The notes under the pieces were generated by a model. It saw only the letters and a list, made by a program, of their open reading frames with translations, had not been told where the DNA came from and ran no database searches. Both the position numbers and the translations under genes were made by a program. From positions 186,001-250,000 of the forward strand of contig OZ025824.1 in NCBI GenBank assembly GCA_964019425.1: a DNA stretch of 64,000 nucleotides, written 5' to 3'. Shown here one piece after another: positions 20,489 to 29,878 of this stretch (the stretch's first letter is position 1; every line of letters starts with the position of its first letter). The stretch is from Flectonema sp. DT1601. Taxonomy: Eukaryota > Euglenozoa > Diplonemea > Diplonemida > Diplonemidae.

Positions 20489-22213
20489 CTACAACCATTT
20501 TAAGGCCAAGCTACACTGTGCTTGAGCTGTTTGCTCATCAGAATTAATACAAAGAACTCGATAAAGAATCTCTACACTATAAGTAGAACATGATAATCTT
20601 TTTAAAATATCTGGAGTGACGCAGGGACCAGTTGGTGTAGTGAGAGTGAGTTCCGGTTTTTGTGTATCCGTCAGTATGTGTGTCACTTCATTAATGTTGT
20701 CGTTGTTAATTTCAGAAAACAATTCCGTACAACCTCCTGCTCTAAGGATTACATAAATCCCGCAGGGTTTCATCATGAGTGCTACTTTCCAATACTTAAA
20801 TGCCCCTCCATTGTTTCCTCTGTGAAATGCAATTGTTCGGTCTGGACCATCGTTGCTGTAGTCTTCTTCGTCGAGCCACATTCCAGATTCTGCGCTATTT
20901 CGAATGTAACTTTCGCGGACAATCCACTTACCAGATGCTACAAATGAAAGGTACTTCTCAGTTAGTTGAGTAGTCTCACTTAAGTTAACGAGATGTGTTG
21001 CTTTAGATATGTATTTTGGGACGAGTTCTACTTCCCCGCCAAGTTTTCTTATGAGAGTAACGAGACTGTCACGACCAGCCTTTGTAACACCTCTCCCCCC
21101 AGCTATTTGAAATGTTCTTTTATTAATTCGAGCCTTCATTTGTTCTTCTGTTCTACCTGACAGTGCAGCATCCCACCTAACACATTGAGATTCAACACCA
21201 GCAGTAGCAGGTCCTGTTGTACTGACTGCCTGAGCCTGTGGGAACTCTGGCATAGGAGGTAGTCTTTCAGCTGCGCAAGTTTCATATTTCCCTTCAACTG
21301 CTGCGACAGTGTTTGCTGTTCCTCCTTCAATGATTGATTTTCTGGATCTTTTTAAAACATGTGATGGTTCTTGTAATAGCTGCTGTCTGCTAACTCTACG
21401 AGTCCTCTTCTCACCAATCATGTCAGGCTGCTGTTGAGCAGTGTCTGTTAATGGAATATCAGTGATAGGAGCATCTGTTGTTGCTTCACAAAGTTTCTCG
21501 ACAGCTAATAAAAACTCACCAGATCCAAAGTTACTTCGTTGTGGTGTCGGCTGTCTAGCGCTCGCAGGTGTTTTGTACAATAGATCTGCACTTGGGGTGA
21601 CATTCTCTAACTTTATCGAATCACTTGCTTGCAATTCATAAGGAGTCTGATCAACAATAGTAGAAGACTCAATACAAGCATCTAACCAATCTTTTGATAA
21701 CAAACTAATACCCCAAGACTGTATAGTCATTGCTTTATCAGATGCAATGCTTTCTTTATTTGTAATGACGTGAGTGACAGTGTTGCGGGTGCAGACAGCG
21801 GAGTAAGCTGCACCAATCTTCAGGATTGTTCGCATTATTTCAGTTTTTCCATCTCCGTAATACCCAAAGACATACACTACTGGAGATCTTCTTTCAATTC
21901 CGCGAGTTTGTAGAAGTTTTTGATTATCTTTTCTAAGAAGATTAATTATATCTTTTTCATTTATTTCTGCTATCGAAGAATCCATCATTTCATCGACCGA
22001 ATCAAATAACGATAAAAGTCTTCTTCTTGCTTCACTCAGACCATAGCACATAACTTTTTTACATTCGTACATGTTTTTATAATCTTTTTGCGTTGCTGCT
22101 GTTTGCAGTTTTGTAACTTCATTTTTGTAGAACTGAGCGAACTCCTCAGTCTCTAGAGTTAGTCTCTTTACCATTATATCAACTGACTCATCTCTTGAAT
22201 TCTGTTCATTCAT
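20489..22213 (-). CDS. BRCT-repeat protein, likely DNA-damage or checkpoint adaptor
   Basis: The 574-residue product has a helical N-terminus (residues 1-105), then a BRCT-like domain at about 111-194 (VVYVFGYYGDGK, THVITNKE, LLSKDWLDACIES), a Ser/Gln-rich linker, a clear second BRCT at about 365-460 (GGRGVTKAGRDSLVTLIRKL, GGEV, ATHLVNLSE, GKWIVRESYI) and a weaker third at about 468-565 (YVILRAGGCTELF, EVTHILTDTQ). A C-terminal tandem BRCT pair is typical of phospho-peptide readers such as MDC1, PTIP or BRCA1, but the spacing and linker do not allow an orthologue call. No RING, FHA or nuclease domain is seen. An acceptor CAG at 22223-22225 lies 9 nt before the ATG. Confidence 0.75.
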   Translation of the reverse strand: MNEQNSRDESVDIMVKRLTLETEEFAQFYKNEVTKLQTAATQKDYKNMYECKKVMCYGLSEARRRLLSLFDSVDEMMDSSIAEINEKDIINLLRKDNQKLLQTRGIERRSPVVYVFGYYGDGKTEIMRTILKIGAAYSAVCTRNTVTHVITNKESIASDKAMTIQSWGISLLSKDWLDACIESSTIVDQTPYELQASDSIKLENVTPSADLLYKTPASARQPTPQRSNFGSGEFLLAVEKLCEATTDAPITDIPLTDTAQQQPDMIGEKRTRRVSRQQLLQEPSHVLKRSRKSIIEGGTANTVAAVEGKYETCAAERLPPMPEFPQAQAVSTTGPATAGVESQCVRWDAALSGRTEEQMKARINKRTFQIAGGRGVTKAGRDSLVTLIRKLGGEVELVPKYISKATHLVNLSETTQLTEKYLSFVASGKWIVRESYIRNSAESGMWLDEEDYSNDGPDRTIAFHRGNNGGAFKYWKVALMMKPCGIYVILRAGGCTELFSEINNDNINEVTHILTDTQKPELTLTTPTGPCVTPDILKRLSCSTYSVEILYRVLCINSDEQTAQAQCSLALKWL

Positions 22214-22839
22214 TATGGAGTTCTGTTGGAGTGAAGAGATTCAGCAACTCATCGCATCAGCTTAAGAGACGTGTTACTCATATCGCAGTCTTTTATTTCA
22301 TTACTTCCGTCAGGTTGGGACTGACGATATTAAAATAACCAAAACAGTTTTCATAAAAATAATTCATAATAATAATAAAAAAAAAAAAATCATCGCAGAC
22401 TCAGAAGGTTAGAATAGGAATTGTGTAAGTAGGTAACCATATTAACCATCACAGACGTTAAGTTTGGGAAGTCGGTCAATTCGAAAGCAGACAGAATCAA
22501 AGGCAGATGATAACGGAAAATAGGAAAAATAAGAAAATAGTCATCGCAAACAGAAATAGAACAACTCACTGAATCCAACAGATCAACACGCTGTTCATTC
22601 TCAAAGAATGCAAAAGATAAATAAAATACCAACCAGAGGGAGAATAGCCCATTAAAGAAGGACCATCACCATCCGATGAATTGCAGGCTAGGGAGAGACT
22701 AATGGGGTTGAGGATGTCGGGGGGCAGATCGTGCATTTACAAAATATCAAAAAGACAATACTGTAGAACGACCTGATGAGTTACGTAAAGGTAAGGCAAG
22801 GGGTGAGAAGATAAGATAAAATAACTTAGAAAGTCAGGT
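22214..22839. other. Intergenic spacer, nothing recognised
   Basis: AT-rich with an A run at about 22377-22389. The short open frames on the minus strand have no protein-like features. Confidence 0.4.
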
Positions 22840-24165
22840 TCAGTACTCTTCTACTTCCTCTTCTTCACCATCCCAATCTGAACAATAATATCCGTCTTCG
22901 TAGTCCTTCTCTAGAGCTGCTGTATTCTCTCTTGCTTCTGAGAATGATCCCTCGTCTATTCCACAAGCGACGTACCAATGCACGAAAGCTCTTTTGCTGT
23001 AAAGAAGATCAAACTTATGATCAATTCTACTCAAATACTCAGCAGTAGCACATGTCACAGTCAAAGTACTTACAGAAGGTGATGAAAGACAGTTTGTAGT
23101 TGAAATCTTAACACCTGTTGGAACCCAATCAACTCTGTTGTAGTTGTTTGGATTAGTGTGTCGAGAACAATTACAATTCGTAGACGGTAATCTTCTAATG
23201 TTTTTAAAGTCCCAAACTGCTCTGTAAGAATCAGCTGGTGCCACAGCTCCTTGAAACATCACACAAGATGATATTGCTCTGCCACTCTTCATATTAATTG
23301 AGGATAGCTGTGAATTATTACTTCCCCTCAAGGCACAACGAGTACCTCTGCTGATTGACTGAAGACGACAATCAGGCAGATTATAAAAACTTGGTACGAA
23401 TTGATTAATCCGAGGATACGGAACTAAGTTTATAAAAAGTGATCTAAAATCAAGAGGAAGCGAATCAAGAGATGTAAATCTTGAAGGTTTGGTACACGAA
23501 GAGAGTGATTCAGCAATCTTTAAATTAATATCAGAATACGTCTTCCCTTCAATCGCTTCATTGTCATAAAATATGAAACCATCAACAAGTGGAAGGTACT
23601 CTGAGATCCCATAAACAGCATTGTAAGGCTCGACAACACTATTACTTTGATTAGGAGAAGGCATAACACAACCAGCGAGTACCAATTTCTTAGTGAAGTT
23701 ATCTCGAAGTAGTTGTAGTACCTTAGAACCTAAACCAGAACCACATCCTCCTGCAAGTCCTGAAGTTGTTAGGAATCCTTGAACGTAGTCGCTGGTTTCA
23801 CAAAGCTTTCTCACAGCATCCATGCTGTCTGATGAGATTCCTTCTTCAGCATAAAAGGCTCTCGTAAATAAGCCTGAAGAGTCTTCTTTTGAAGAAAACA
23901 TAAAGTCTTTCCTATAAATATTATTCCTCGACATCAGTTCATTAGTTGTGTATCTGTCCATGTCAATAAAAACACTCCTCGGTACTAACCTTCCTCTTTC
24001 TGTTTCATAAAACCCTTGATTCCATTCACCTATTTCTTGTTCATTGTTACTCTTGACACCGTCTATTGATAGTCTGTGTTCTTCGCAAAGTGTTTTGTAA
24101 TAGGAATCACCAATATTACAACCTGACTGACCGATGGATAGAGTAATAATGTCTCCTCCTCCCAT
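22840..24165 (-). CDS. Highly divergent alpha-tubulin-like protein lacking the GTPase-activating glutamate
   Basis: The 441-residue length is normal for tubulin. The tail of the fold is unmistakably alpha type (DHKFDLLYSKRAFVHWYV, then DEGSFSEAREN, AALEKDYED), and the protein ends in an acidic tail with a terminal tyrosine (EEEEVEEY), as in detyrosination-competent alpha-tubulin. The N-terminal GQSGCNIG loop and VVEPYNA and DNEAI segments are retained. The signature GGGTGSG is AGGCGSG (residues 138-144). In the H8 region before NLVPYPRI, where alpha-tubulin has the glutamate (E254) that triggers hydrolysis of beta-tubulin GTP, this protein has Ser242 (DFRSLFINLVPYPRI). The middle third is strongly diverged. 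It could be a specialised isotype or a protein that poisons or stabilises lattices. Acceptor CAG about 14 nt before the ATG (24180-24182). Confidence 0.88.
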   Translation of the reverse strand: MGGGDIITLSIGQSGCNIGDSYYKTLCEEHRLSIDGVKSNNEQEIGEWNQGFYETERGRLVPRSVFIDMDRYTTNELMSRNNIYRKDFMFSSKEDSSGLFTRAFYAEEGISSDSMDAVRKLCETSDYVQGFLTTSGLAGGCGSGLGSKVLQLLRDNFTKKLVLAGCVMPSPNQSNSVVEPYNAVYGISEYLPLVDGFIFYDNEAIEGKTYSDINLKIAESLSSCTKPSRFTSLDSLPLDFRSLFINLVPYPRINQFVPSFYNLPDCRLQSISRGTRCALRGSNNSQLSSINMKSGRAISSCVMFQGAVAPADSYRAVWDFKNIRRLPSTNCNCSRHTNPNNYNRVDWVPTGVKISTTNCLSSPSVSTLTVTCATAEYLSRIDHKFDLLYSKRAFVHWYVACGIDEGSFSEARENTAALEKDYEDGYYCSDWDGEEEEVEEY

Positions 24166-25223
24166 TATTGTGTTTGATTCTGTGTGAGAACTATTAAGTA
24201 GTCGGATGGGGTACTCTGACTCGTCTTTCTAATTGGTTATTCTTCGTTTAGTTTGTAGTCTGTGTGAGAATTAATTTAGTAGTTCTGGTCTCTGGTGGAA
24301 GTTATCTTTTAATATTTTCAAACACAAAAAAAAAAAAAAAAAGTCATCCCCTTCAGGTAGAAACCAAAAAATTAATTAGTTTGGTCTCCGGGTAGTTTTT
24401 CTTTTTTTAGAAAGAATAATTCAGCTAGTGGGAAGTCGACGTCTTTTTTCGTATTTCATGAATGAGTTTTATATGCAACAAATACCGATGCTATCATCAA
24501 AGTGTGACAATGAAGAATAACTCATAATTCAAGAGAAGTGACGCCTGAGGTTCATTTGGTATTCAACAGACCAGTAATCGGATGTTTCTTTTTTATTTTA
24601 TTATTTTCAAGGATAGCACACCTTCTTTACATAGGCGGGATAATTTAAGTATAAATTATACCGCAATTCCAGTAGGTGGCAACAAGAATAACAATAAACA
24701 AGACTACTCCAACAGATGAATTGTAAACCCCATCTGAATAGCAAGTCAAAGAGCCCGCGTTGTGGATGTCGAAAACTACTAAAAACTTTCGCAAAAATAT
24801 GTTTGGTAACAATTCTCCCCTTCTAACTTCAGTGAAGGTCAAGAAAAAAAATAAAATAAAAAGCTACGTAGTTCATCAGAGCTAGGTTCTGTTCTTTCTG
24901 AGCTATGTTCAGTTCAGTCAATTAACCGCGCAGATGTCAGCCCTTTTCCGTTTTCTTTTAGTCTAAGTGACCTAATATAGTCAGTCAGTGAGATACTTTA
25001 ATATTGTTTTTATGTTTTATATTCGTATCTTCTACGTCAGTGGGTTGCACTCAAAAAAAAAAGAGAAGAACGTCCAACAATAGTTATTTATTCACAGATA
25101 TATTTTATGGTGTGATATGCTTGTGATCGGAATTAACTACAATTGTTGGACCGAGAACTCTTCTAAAGTAAATAGATAATTTCAGTTATACTCCACTACC
25201 TGAACCCTTTCAGTAGATTCCTA
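24166..25223. other. Intergenic spacer, nothing recognised
   Basis: AT-rich with an A run near 24326-24342. A short minus-strand frame at about 24645-24842 has no coding features. No RNA gene was recognised. Confidence 0.4.
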
Positions 25224-26273
25224 TCATAAGAACGGTTTGATAGCATCAACCAAAGCTGTTGGGTTCTCAACATGTGGAAAGTGTGTGACATCAGAAATGT
25301 CTTTCTTAATAACATTTGGTATCGTCTCGTAAAGGTCTTCGTGAACGATGTCTTTCTCGTATTCAATCCAAAGAGTTTTACATTTTATATTTTTTAAGAT
25401 TGGAGTATAGTTGTGATGCATTCCCAATGATACATATGAACCAGTGACAGCCCATCCAGCACCAACATCATGAGTATCCTTTTCGAGTACCTTCATATCA
25501 ATGTTGAGAGCTCCTAAATAGAATTCACCCATTCCGTCATTCAATTCTTGAAGTGATTCATCCGTGTGAGTTGCAATGGCACCGAAGTCTAACAGTCGCT
25601 TGACGTAGTCGTCGTATTTAGTTGCCAAGTCAGTCTTTCCTTGTTCCAGTAGTTTAGTTTTCATAACTTTTAAAAGATCTTTTTCTGGTGTAGTTGGTGA
25701 AACAAGAATAGCAGCAGGAGCTGATAAAACGAGACTCTCAACTCTGTCTGGAAACTCTGCCGCGTACATCGCTGCAATAAATCCTCCCCAGGAATGTCCG
25801 ACAAGTGAAATCTTGTTGTAGTTGAATGCAATACGAAGTTTCTCTAAATCTAAGATGTCGTGATGAAATCCAACCTTTTCAATTATCAATTTCGAATTAG
25901 CCGGAAAGTAGTTTTCCGCTGGAAGTGACGTCAGTGGCTTTGTACTCTTTCCGCACCCTCTTTGGTGGTAGAAGTGAGCTTTTCTTCCCTCTGGGATAGT
26001 TTCCTTCCATCCTTCCTTTTCACCCCAAGCTCTGCCAGGTCCACCGTGAATGTAAAAAATCGGAGTACCCTTTCCGTCTTCATTGATAACCTCCTGGTAT
26101 ATTTGTACATCGTCACCAACATCAATCATATACGACAAGGGGTTCTGTCTTGCGACTTCAATCTTTTCTTTGTGGAGGTTACCTGGGACGTAGTGAGGTC
26201 CCATCGCCCAATAACCCAACCAAATAACTGCTGGGATAACAGCGAGAGAGCATCCGATTAAGTAATGGTTCAT
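25224..26273 (-). CDS. Proline-iminopeptidase-like alpha/beta hydrolase (family S33), membrane-anchored
   Basis: The first true ATG is at 26273, giving 349 residues. A hydrophobic N-terminal helix (residues about 4-24, LIGCSLAVIPAVIWLGYWAMG) suggests a signal anchor. The HGGPG oxyanion motif is at 76-80 and the YHQRGCGKS segment at about 102-110 matches the DQRGCGRS of proline iminopeptidases. The nucleophile is Ser161 in GHSWGG. The acid is probably the Asp in LWIEYEKDIV, and the catalytic His lies in VTHFPHVENP. All catalytic elements are present, so an active peptidase or esterase is expected; whether it prefers N-terminal proline is inferred. Acceptor CAG at 26291-26293, 17 nt upstream, fits this start. 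Confidence 0.85.
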   Translation of the reverse strand: MNHYLIGCSLAVIPAVIWLGYWAMGPHYVPGNLHKEKIEVARQNPLSYMIDVGDDVQIYQEVINEDGKGTPIFYIHGGPGRAWGEKEGWKETIPEGRKAHFYHQRGCGKSTKPLTSLPAENYFPANSKLIIEKVGFHHDILDLEKLRIAFNYNKISLVGHSWGGFIAAMYAAEFPDRVESLVLSAPAAILVSPTTPEKDLLKVMKTKLLEQGKTDLATKYDDYVKRLLDFGAIATHTDESLQELNDGMGEFYLGALNIDMKVLEKDTHDVGAGWAVTGSYVSLGMHHNYTPILKNIKCKTLWIEYEKDIVHEDLYETIPNVIKKDISDVTHFPHVENPTALVDAIKPFL

Positions 26274-27423
26274 TTTATATGAAGGGATAGCTGTTTGGAA
26301 TAACAAAAAAAAAATAAATTTATAAAACCAGTGAATTCATCGAAGTACTTGCAGCACGTTGAACAACAAGAATTTGATACACAACAGTGCGGGTCTTTTT
26401 CTTTTACTGATCTCATATTTCGAGTCAAGAAGAAAACAAAAGAAAAAACGAGGAAAAAAAAAATCAATTTCCAGAGACATGAAATTTTAGGCAATGCCCC
26501 TTTTTTTTTTTAGTGTAGTGCCGATTGGTATTTTCTTTTTTTGATCTGCCACGTTTTTGTTATAGAAAGGGGCAAAAATCTTTTTTTTTTGATCGAAAGG
26601 GCGGCCTACCAAAGTAGAGCTTCTACAACACTCGTAACGTTTTGATTTCACGGCATTTATCTTCATGCTGGAAAAAAAAAAGATTTTTTCCCCCCCTTTT
26701 TTTTTTCGTGCGTCTAAATACACAGAAACGGGTAGCTTGAACTCAACTCACTTAGCACGCATCACAGCTGCGATCACATGTCTTCAGTTAACACTTATGA
26801 GGATTTTTGCAAGTGGTGTCTTACAAGCTGCTATATAGAACCTGACGAACATCAAACACTAAAGTAATGAAGTCACACGATTCAAGTAAATGTTGTTAGG
26901 CACTATAGCAGCTGCTAAATATAAAAGAGTACTTGCAAAACACTTAAACTATAAAATCGGAAATTAAAAAAAAAAAAAAAAAAAAAAACTAAAAAAAACG
27001 ATGATCCGACTTTGACAAAGGAGAGAACTACCGTTTTTATAAATTTAGTTCGCAAAGAAGAAAAAAGCAAATTGGTTTCATCAAGTGCCTTGCTACCTTA
27101 TAAAAACTTCTTTTTTTTTTTTTTCCTTAACGTTGGGTTCCCTCTCATTTCCCCCATTCTTTCTTTCCTTAACTGTTCATCACAGTGGTACGTTTTGTGT
27201 TTTTTATTTGTTTCTTTCTTCTTTTTGTTTTTTGTTGTTTACTTTTTCAACCGTTTTACATTCTGAACAGACCAAACTTAGTGTCCTTGATCTCGGTGTT
27301 CGTAGCAGCAGCAAAGGCAAGACCGAGAGTTGAACGAGTGTCCTGTAATTAGTTAGTAAGTGTTACTGAGTATTGTTGTTGTATGGAATTAAGTAACCAG
27401 TACGAAGTATTATTTATTTTTTT
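26274..27423. other. Intergenic spacer with A/T runs and an inverted repeat
   Basis: Contains T/C-rich and A-rich runs (about 26501-26512, 26580-26590, 26963-26990, 27111-27125) and the inverted repeat at 26803-26940. No supportable gene was seen. Confidence 0.4.
26803..26940. repeat. Imperfect inverted repeat, arms of about 36 nt
   Basis: The left arm (26803-26838) starts TTTTTGCAAGT and ends AGCTGCTATATAG. The right arm (26903-26940) is its imperfect reverse complement, from CTATAGCAGCTGCT to ACTTGCAAAA. The loop is about 64 nt. It could be a MITE-like remnant or a hairpin RNA; no target-site duplication was recognised. Confidence 0.4.
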
Positions 27424-27710
27424 CTCGGAAAAATCATTCCAGTGCCTGAGAGGATACAAAGACACTGGGAAATGGCAAATTTTAGAGTGTGCGCGTGCGA
27501 AGCAGCAGCACGAGAATGGTACAAGGTTATCTCGGAAAAATCTGAGAGGATACAAAGACACTGGGAAATTGCAAACTACCGAATCTGCACATGTGAAGCA
27601 GTAGCAAAACAATGGTACAAGGTTATCTCGGAAAAATCATTCCAGTACCTGAGAGGATACAAACACACCGGAAAATGTCAAACTACCGCTTATGCGCCGC
27701 GAAGCAATAC
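27424..27710. repeat. Three tandem direct repeats of about 100 bp
   Basis: Units start with CTCGGAAAAATC at 27424, 27531 and 27627. Unit 1 is 107 bp, unit 2 is 96 bp (missing the 11-bp ATTCCAGTGCC segment) and unit 3 is partial. All share TGAGAGGATACAAA and a GGGAAA-TG-CAAA core. The repeats lie just beyond the 3' end of the carboxylase gene. The 11-bp difference breaks any common reading frame, so I treat them as non-coding. Confidence 0.6.
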
Positions 27711-27774
27711 CATGGTTGAGGATCCACTAATAAGAACAAAACACAAGAGAGAGCAACAGTCAACCACTTAAGCA

Positions 27775-29419
27775 TTAAGCTGTTCTGTAAGTAGTCTGCT
27801 ATTGGAAAGGCAACAAACTTATTTTCGTTCGAAATAAAATAAAAACATACCTCAGGAGCAATGACACCATCATCCCAAAGTCTGGCACTTGAGTAGTAAC
27901 AGGACCCCTCGTGACTGTACTTGTCGCGAATCTTTTGCATTTCTTCTTCGCTGAGATTACCTACCTGACCAAGAACTGAGGCAGCCTGGTTACCTCCCAT
28001 GACTGAAATACGAGCGTTCGGCCACATAAATAAAAATCTTGGATCGAAAGCACGACCACACATTCCGTAGTTTCCTGCACCATATGATCCTCCGATGATT
28101 AAAGTGATTTTAGGGACGGATGTGGTGGCAACGGCAGTAACCATCTTAGCACCATCCTTAGCGATACCGTTGTTTTCGTATTTCTTACCGACCATAAAAC
28201 CAGTAATGTTTTGAATAAAAAGTAGTGGGATCTTTCTCTGGGAGCACAACTCTACGAAGTGAGCAGTCTTGAGGGAAGACTCAGAAAATAAAACACCGTT
28301 ATTGGCAACAATACCAATCTTGATACCATGAATAGAAGCGAATCCACAAACAATAGTGTCACCGTAAAGCTTCTTAAATTCATCGAATTCACTTCCGTCA
28401 ACAATACGAGAAATGATCTGCCTGATGTCAAATGGAGCGACAACCTGAGCAGTCATATCTGGTAGGAAGCCAGCCATCTCAGAAGATGGGTACTTTGGTT
28501 CTTTAATAGTCGCTAGTTCTGTTGTTTTTGCTGATTTTTCATTTAAATTCGAAACAATTCTTCTAGCCAAGAACAACGCATGCTCGTCGTCGTTAGCAAA
28601 GTGGTCAGTGACACCTGAGTTCTTGCAATGCACTTCGGCACCTCCCAATTCTTCTTCTGTAACTTCTTCACCAGTGGCAGCTTTTACAAGTGGCGGTCCT
28701 CCTAAAAAGATTGTTCCTGTCTTTCTAACGATGATTGATTCATCAGCCATGGCTGGAACGTAAGCACCTCCAGCAGTACAGGATCCCATCACAACTGCAA
28801 TTTGATGAATCCCCTTCGAACTCATCTGAGATTGATTATAAAAAATGCGACCGAAATGAGTCTCATCAGGAAAGACATCCGCCTGGTGCTTCAACATCGC
28901 ACCTCCAGAATCAACGAGGTATATACATGGGAGGCGGTTTTGCTCGGCAATCTTTTGTGCACGTAAATGCTTCTTAACAGTAATAGGATAGTAAGTACCT
29001 CCTTTAACGGTTGCGTCATTAGCAACAATCATACACTTAACTCCGTGAATAATACCAACACCTGTGATAATTCCTCCTGCAGGTGGAGAGTCTCCTCCGT
29101 ACATGTCGTATCCAGCAAGCTGTGATAGTTCTAAGAATGGAGTGTTTGGATCGATAAGGTTATCAATTCTCTCTCTTGCTAACATCTTTCCTCTTTTCTT
29201 GTGTTTGGCAATTGATTTTTGTCCTCCTCCACTCTTTATCTTATCGACGACTGTTTGTAAATGTTTTACCTGTTCTTCCATTCTCGTTATTCCTTCTTGA
29301 AATCTTTCATCAGCTTCTGGAGAAGACTCAATCGGAATATTAATTACATTTGCAACTCCCTCCGCTGCCGACGGGTGGAAGTGACGGACCGCCCTTCGAA
29401 GAACGCTCAACCGAGCCAT
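27775..29419 (-). CDS. Methylcrotonoyl-CoA carboxylase beta subunit, mitochondrial
   Basis: The carboxyltransferase subunit of 3-methylcrotonoyl-CoA carboxylase acts in mitochondrial leucine breakdown, moving CO2 from biotin on the alpha subunit to methylcrotonoyl-CoA. The ATG at 29419 gives [21 protein letters not shown], a basic, amphipathic mitochondrial presequence. Family landmarks run through the protein: [109 protein letters not shown] and [11 protein letters not shown]. Codon GAG ending at 27851 is followed by a GTATGT donor. A CAG at 27796-27798 gives a 55-nt intron and ends the protein at TTYRTA. A second at 27785-27787 gives 66 nt and a 33-residue tail ending at 27683. Neither matches the usual C-terminus with its conserved DTR...VLGL segment. 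Confidence 0.88.
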
Positions 29420-29612
29420 TTTTTTTTTTATATAATTCTTTAAAACTATTTTATTAATACAAATCATCAAACAACTGTACCCCTTCTCTTAAAATAAAGT
29501 CCTTAACAAAAGGATAGGAATATTGAGTGTAAGTTTACTCCCTGCTTGTGGTCGTGTAATTAACAAAGACCGTTCATAAGCAACTCAATTACAGTTAAAA
29601 CATTCATCTACT

Positions 29613-29878
29613 TTAAGTATCAATGAGTTCAAAGTTCATTGGCTTCTTCTTCTTTGTTTGTGAGGTACCAGTAGATGTTGTCTTGCCATGTTTCTTCTTT
29701 CCAATCCCATGAATACCAGTGGGAGCAGGATCATAGGAACTGTAGTTAAATTGTTTTTTCAGATAATCGTTTATTCCTTACAAATGATTATAACCCACAC
29801 TTATACATACCAGTCTGTTATGGCTGACGGATCAACAGAAGTCATGTCCCAAGTGTCAATCATTGAAACGAAACCCAT
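29613..29878 (-). CDS. Small two-exon protein, 64 residues, unknown
   Basis: Exon 1 (29878-29811) encodes MGFVSMIDTWDMTSVDPSAI plus TD. A 71-nt intron (donor GTATGT, acceptor CTACAG) follows. Exon 2 (29739-29613) reads on as SYDPAPTGIHGIGKKKHGK, a Thr/Ser stretch, TKKKKPMNFELIDT and a stop. The frame is preserved across a near-perfect intron. The intron length equals that of the Stealth gene and of the second double-HTH intron. A pyrimidine-rich CAG acceptor (29893-29895) lies 14 nt before the ATG, as for neighbouring genes. A short acidic N-terminus and a basic, Gly/Lys-rich middle suggest a small RNA- or protein-binding subunit, but I recognise no family. The first exon is short, so the gene is easily missed by ORF searches. 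Confidence 0.6.

Noticed and set aside
27442-27771. Plus-strand 109-codon frame over the direct repeats
   Set aside because: It starts at GTG, lacks the acceptor context seen elsewhere, and the third repeat is read in another frame because of an 11-bp length difference.
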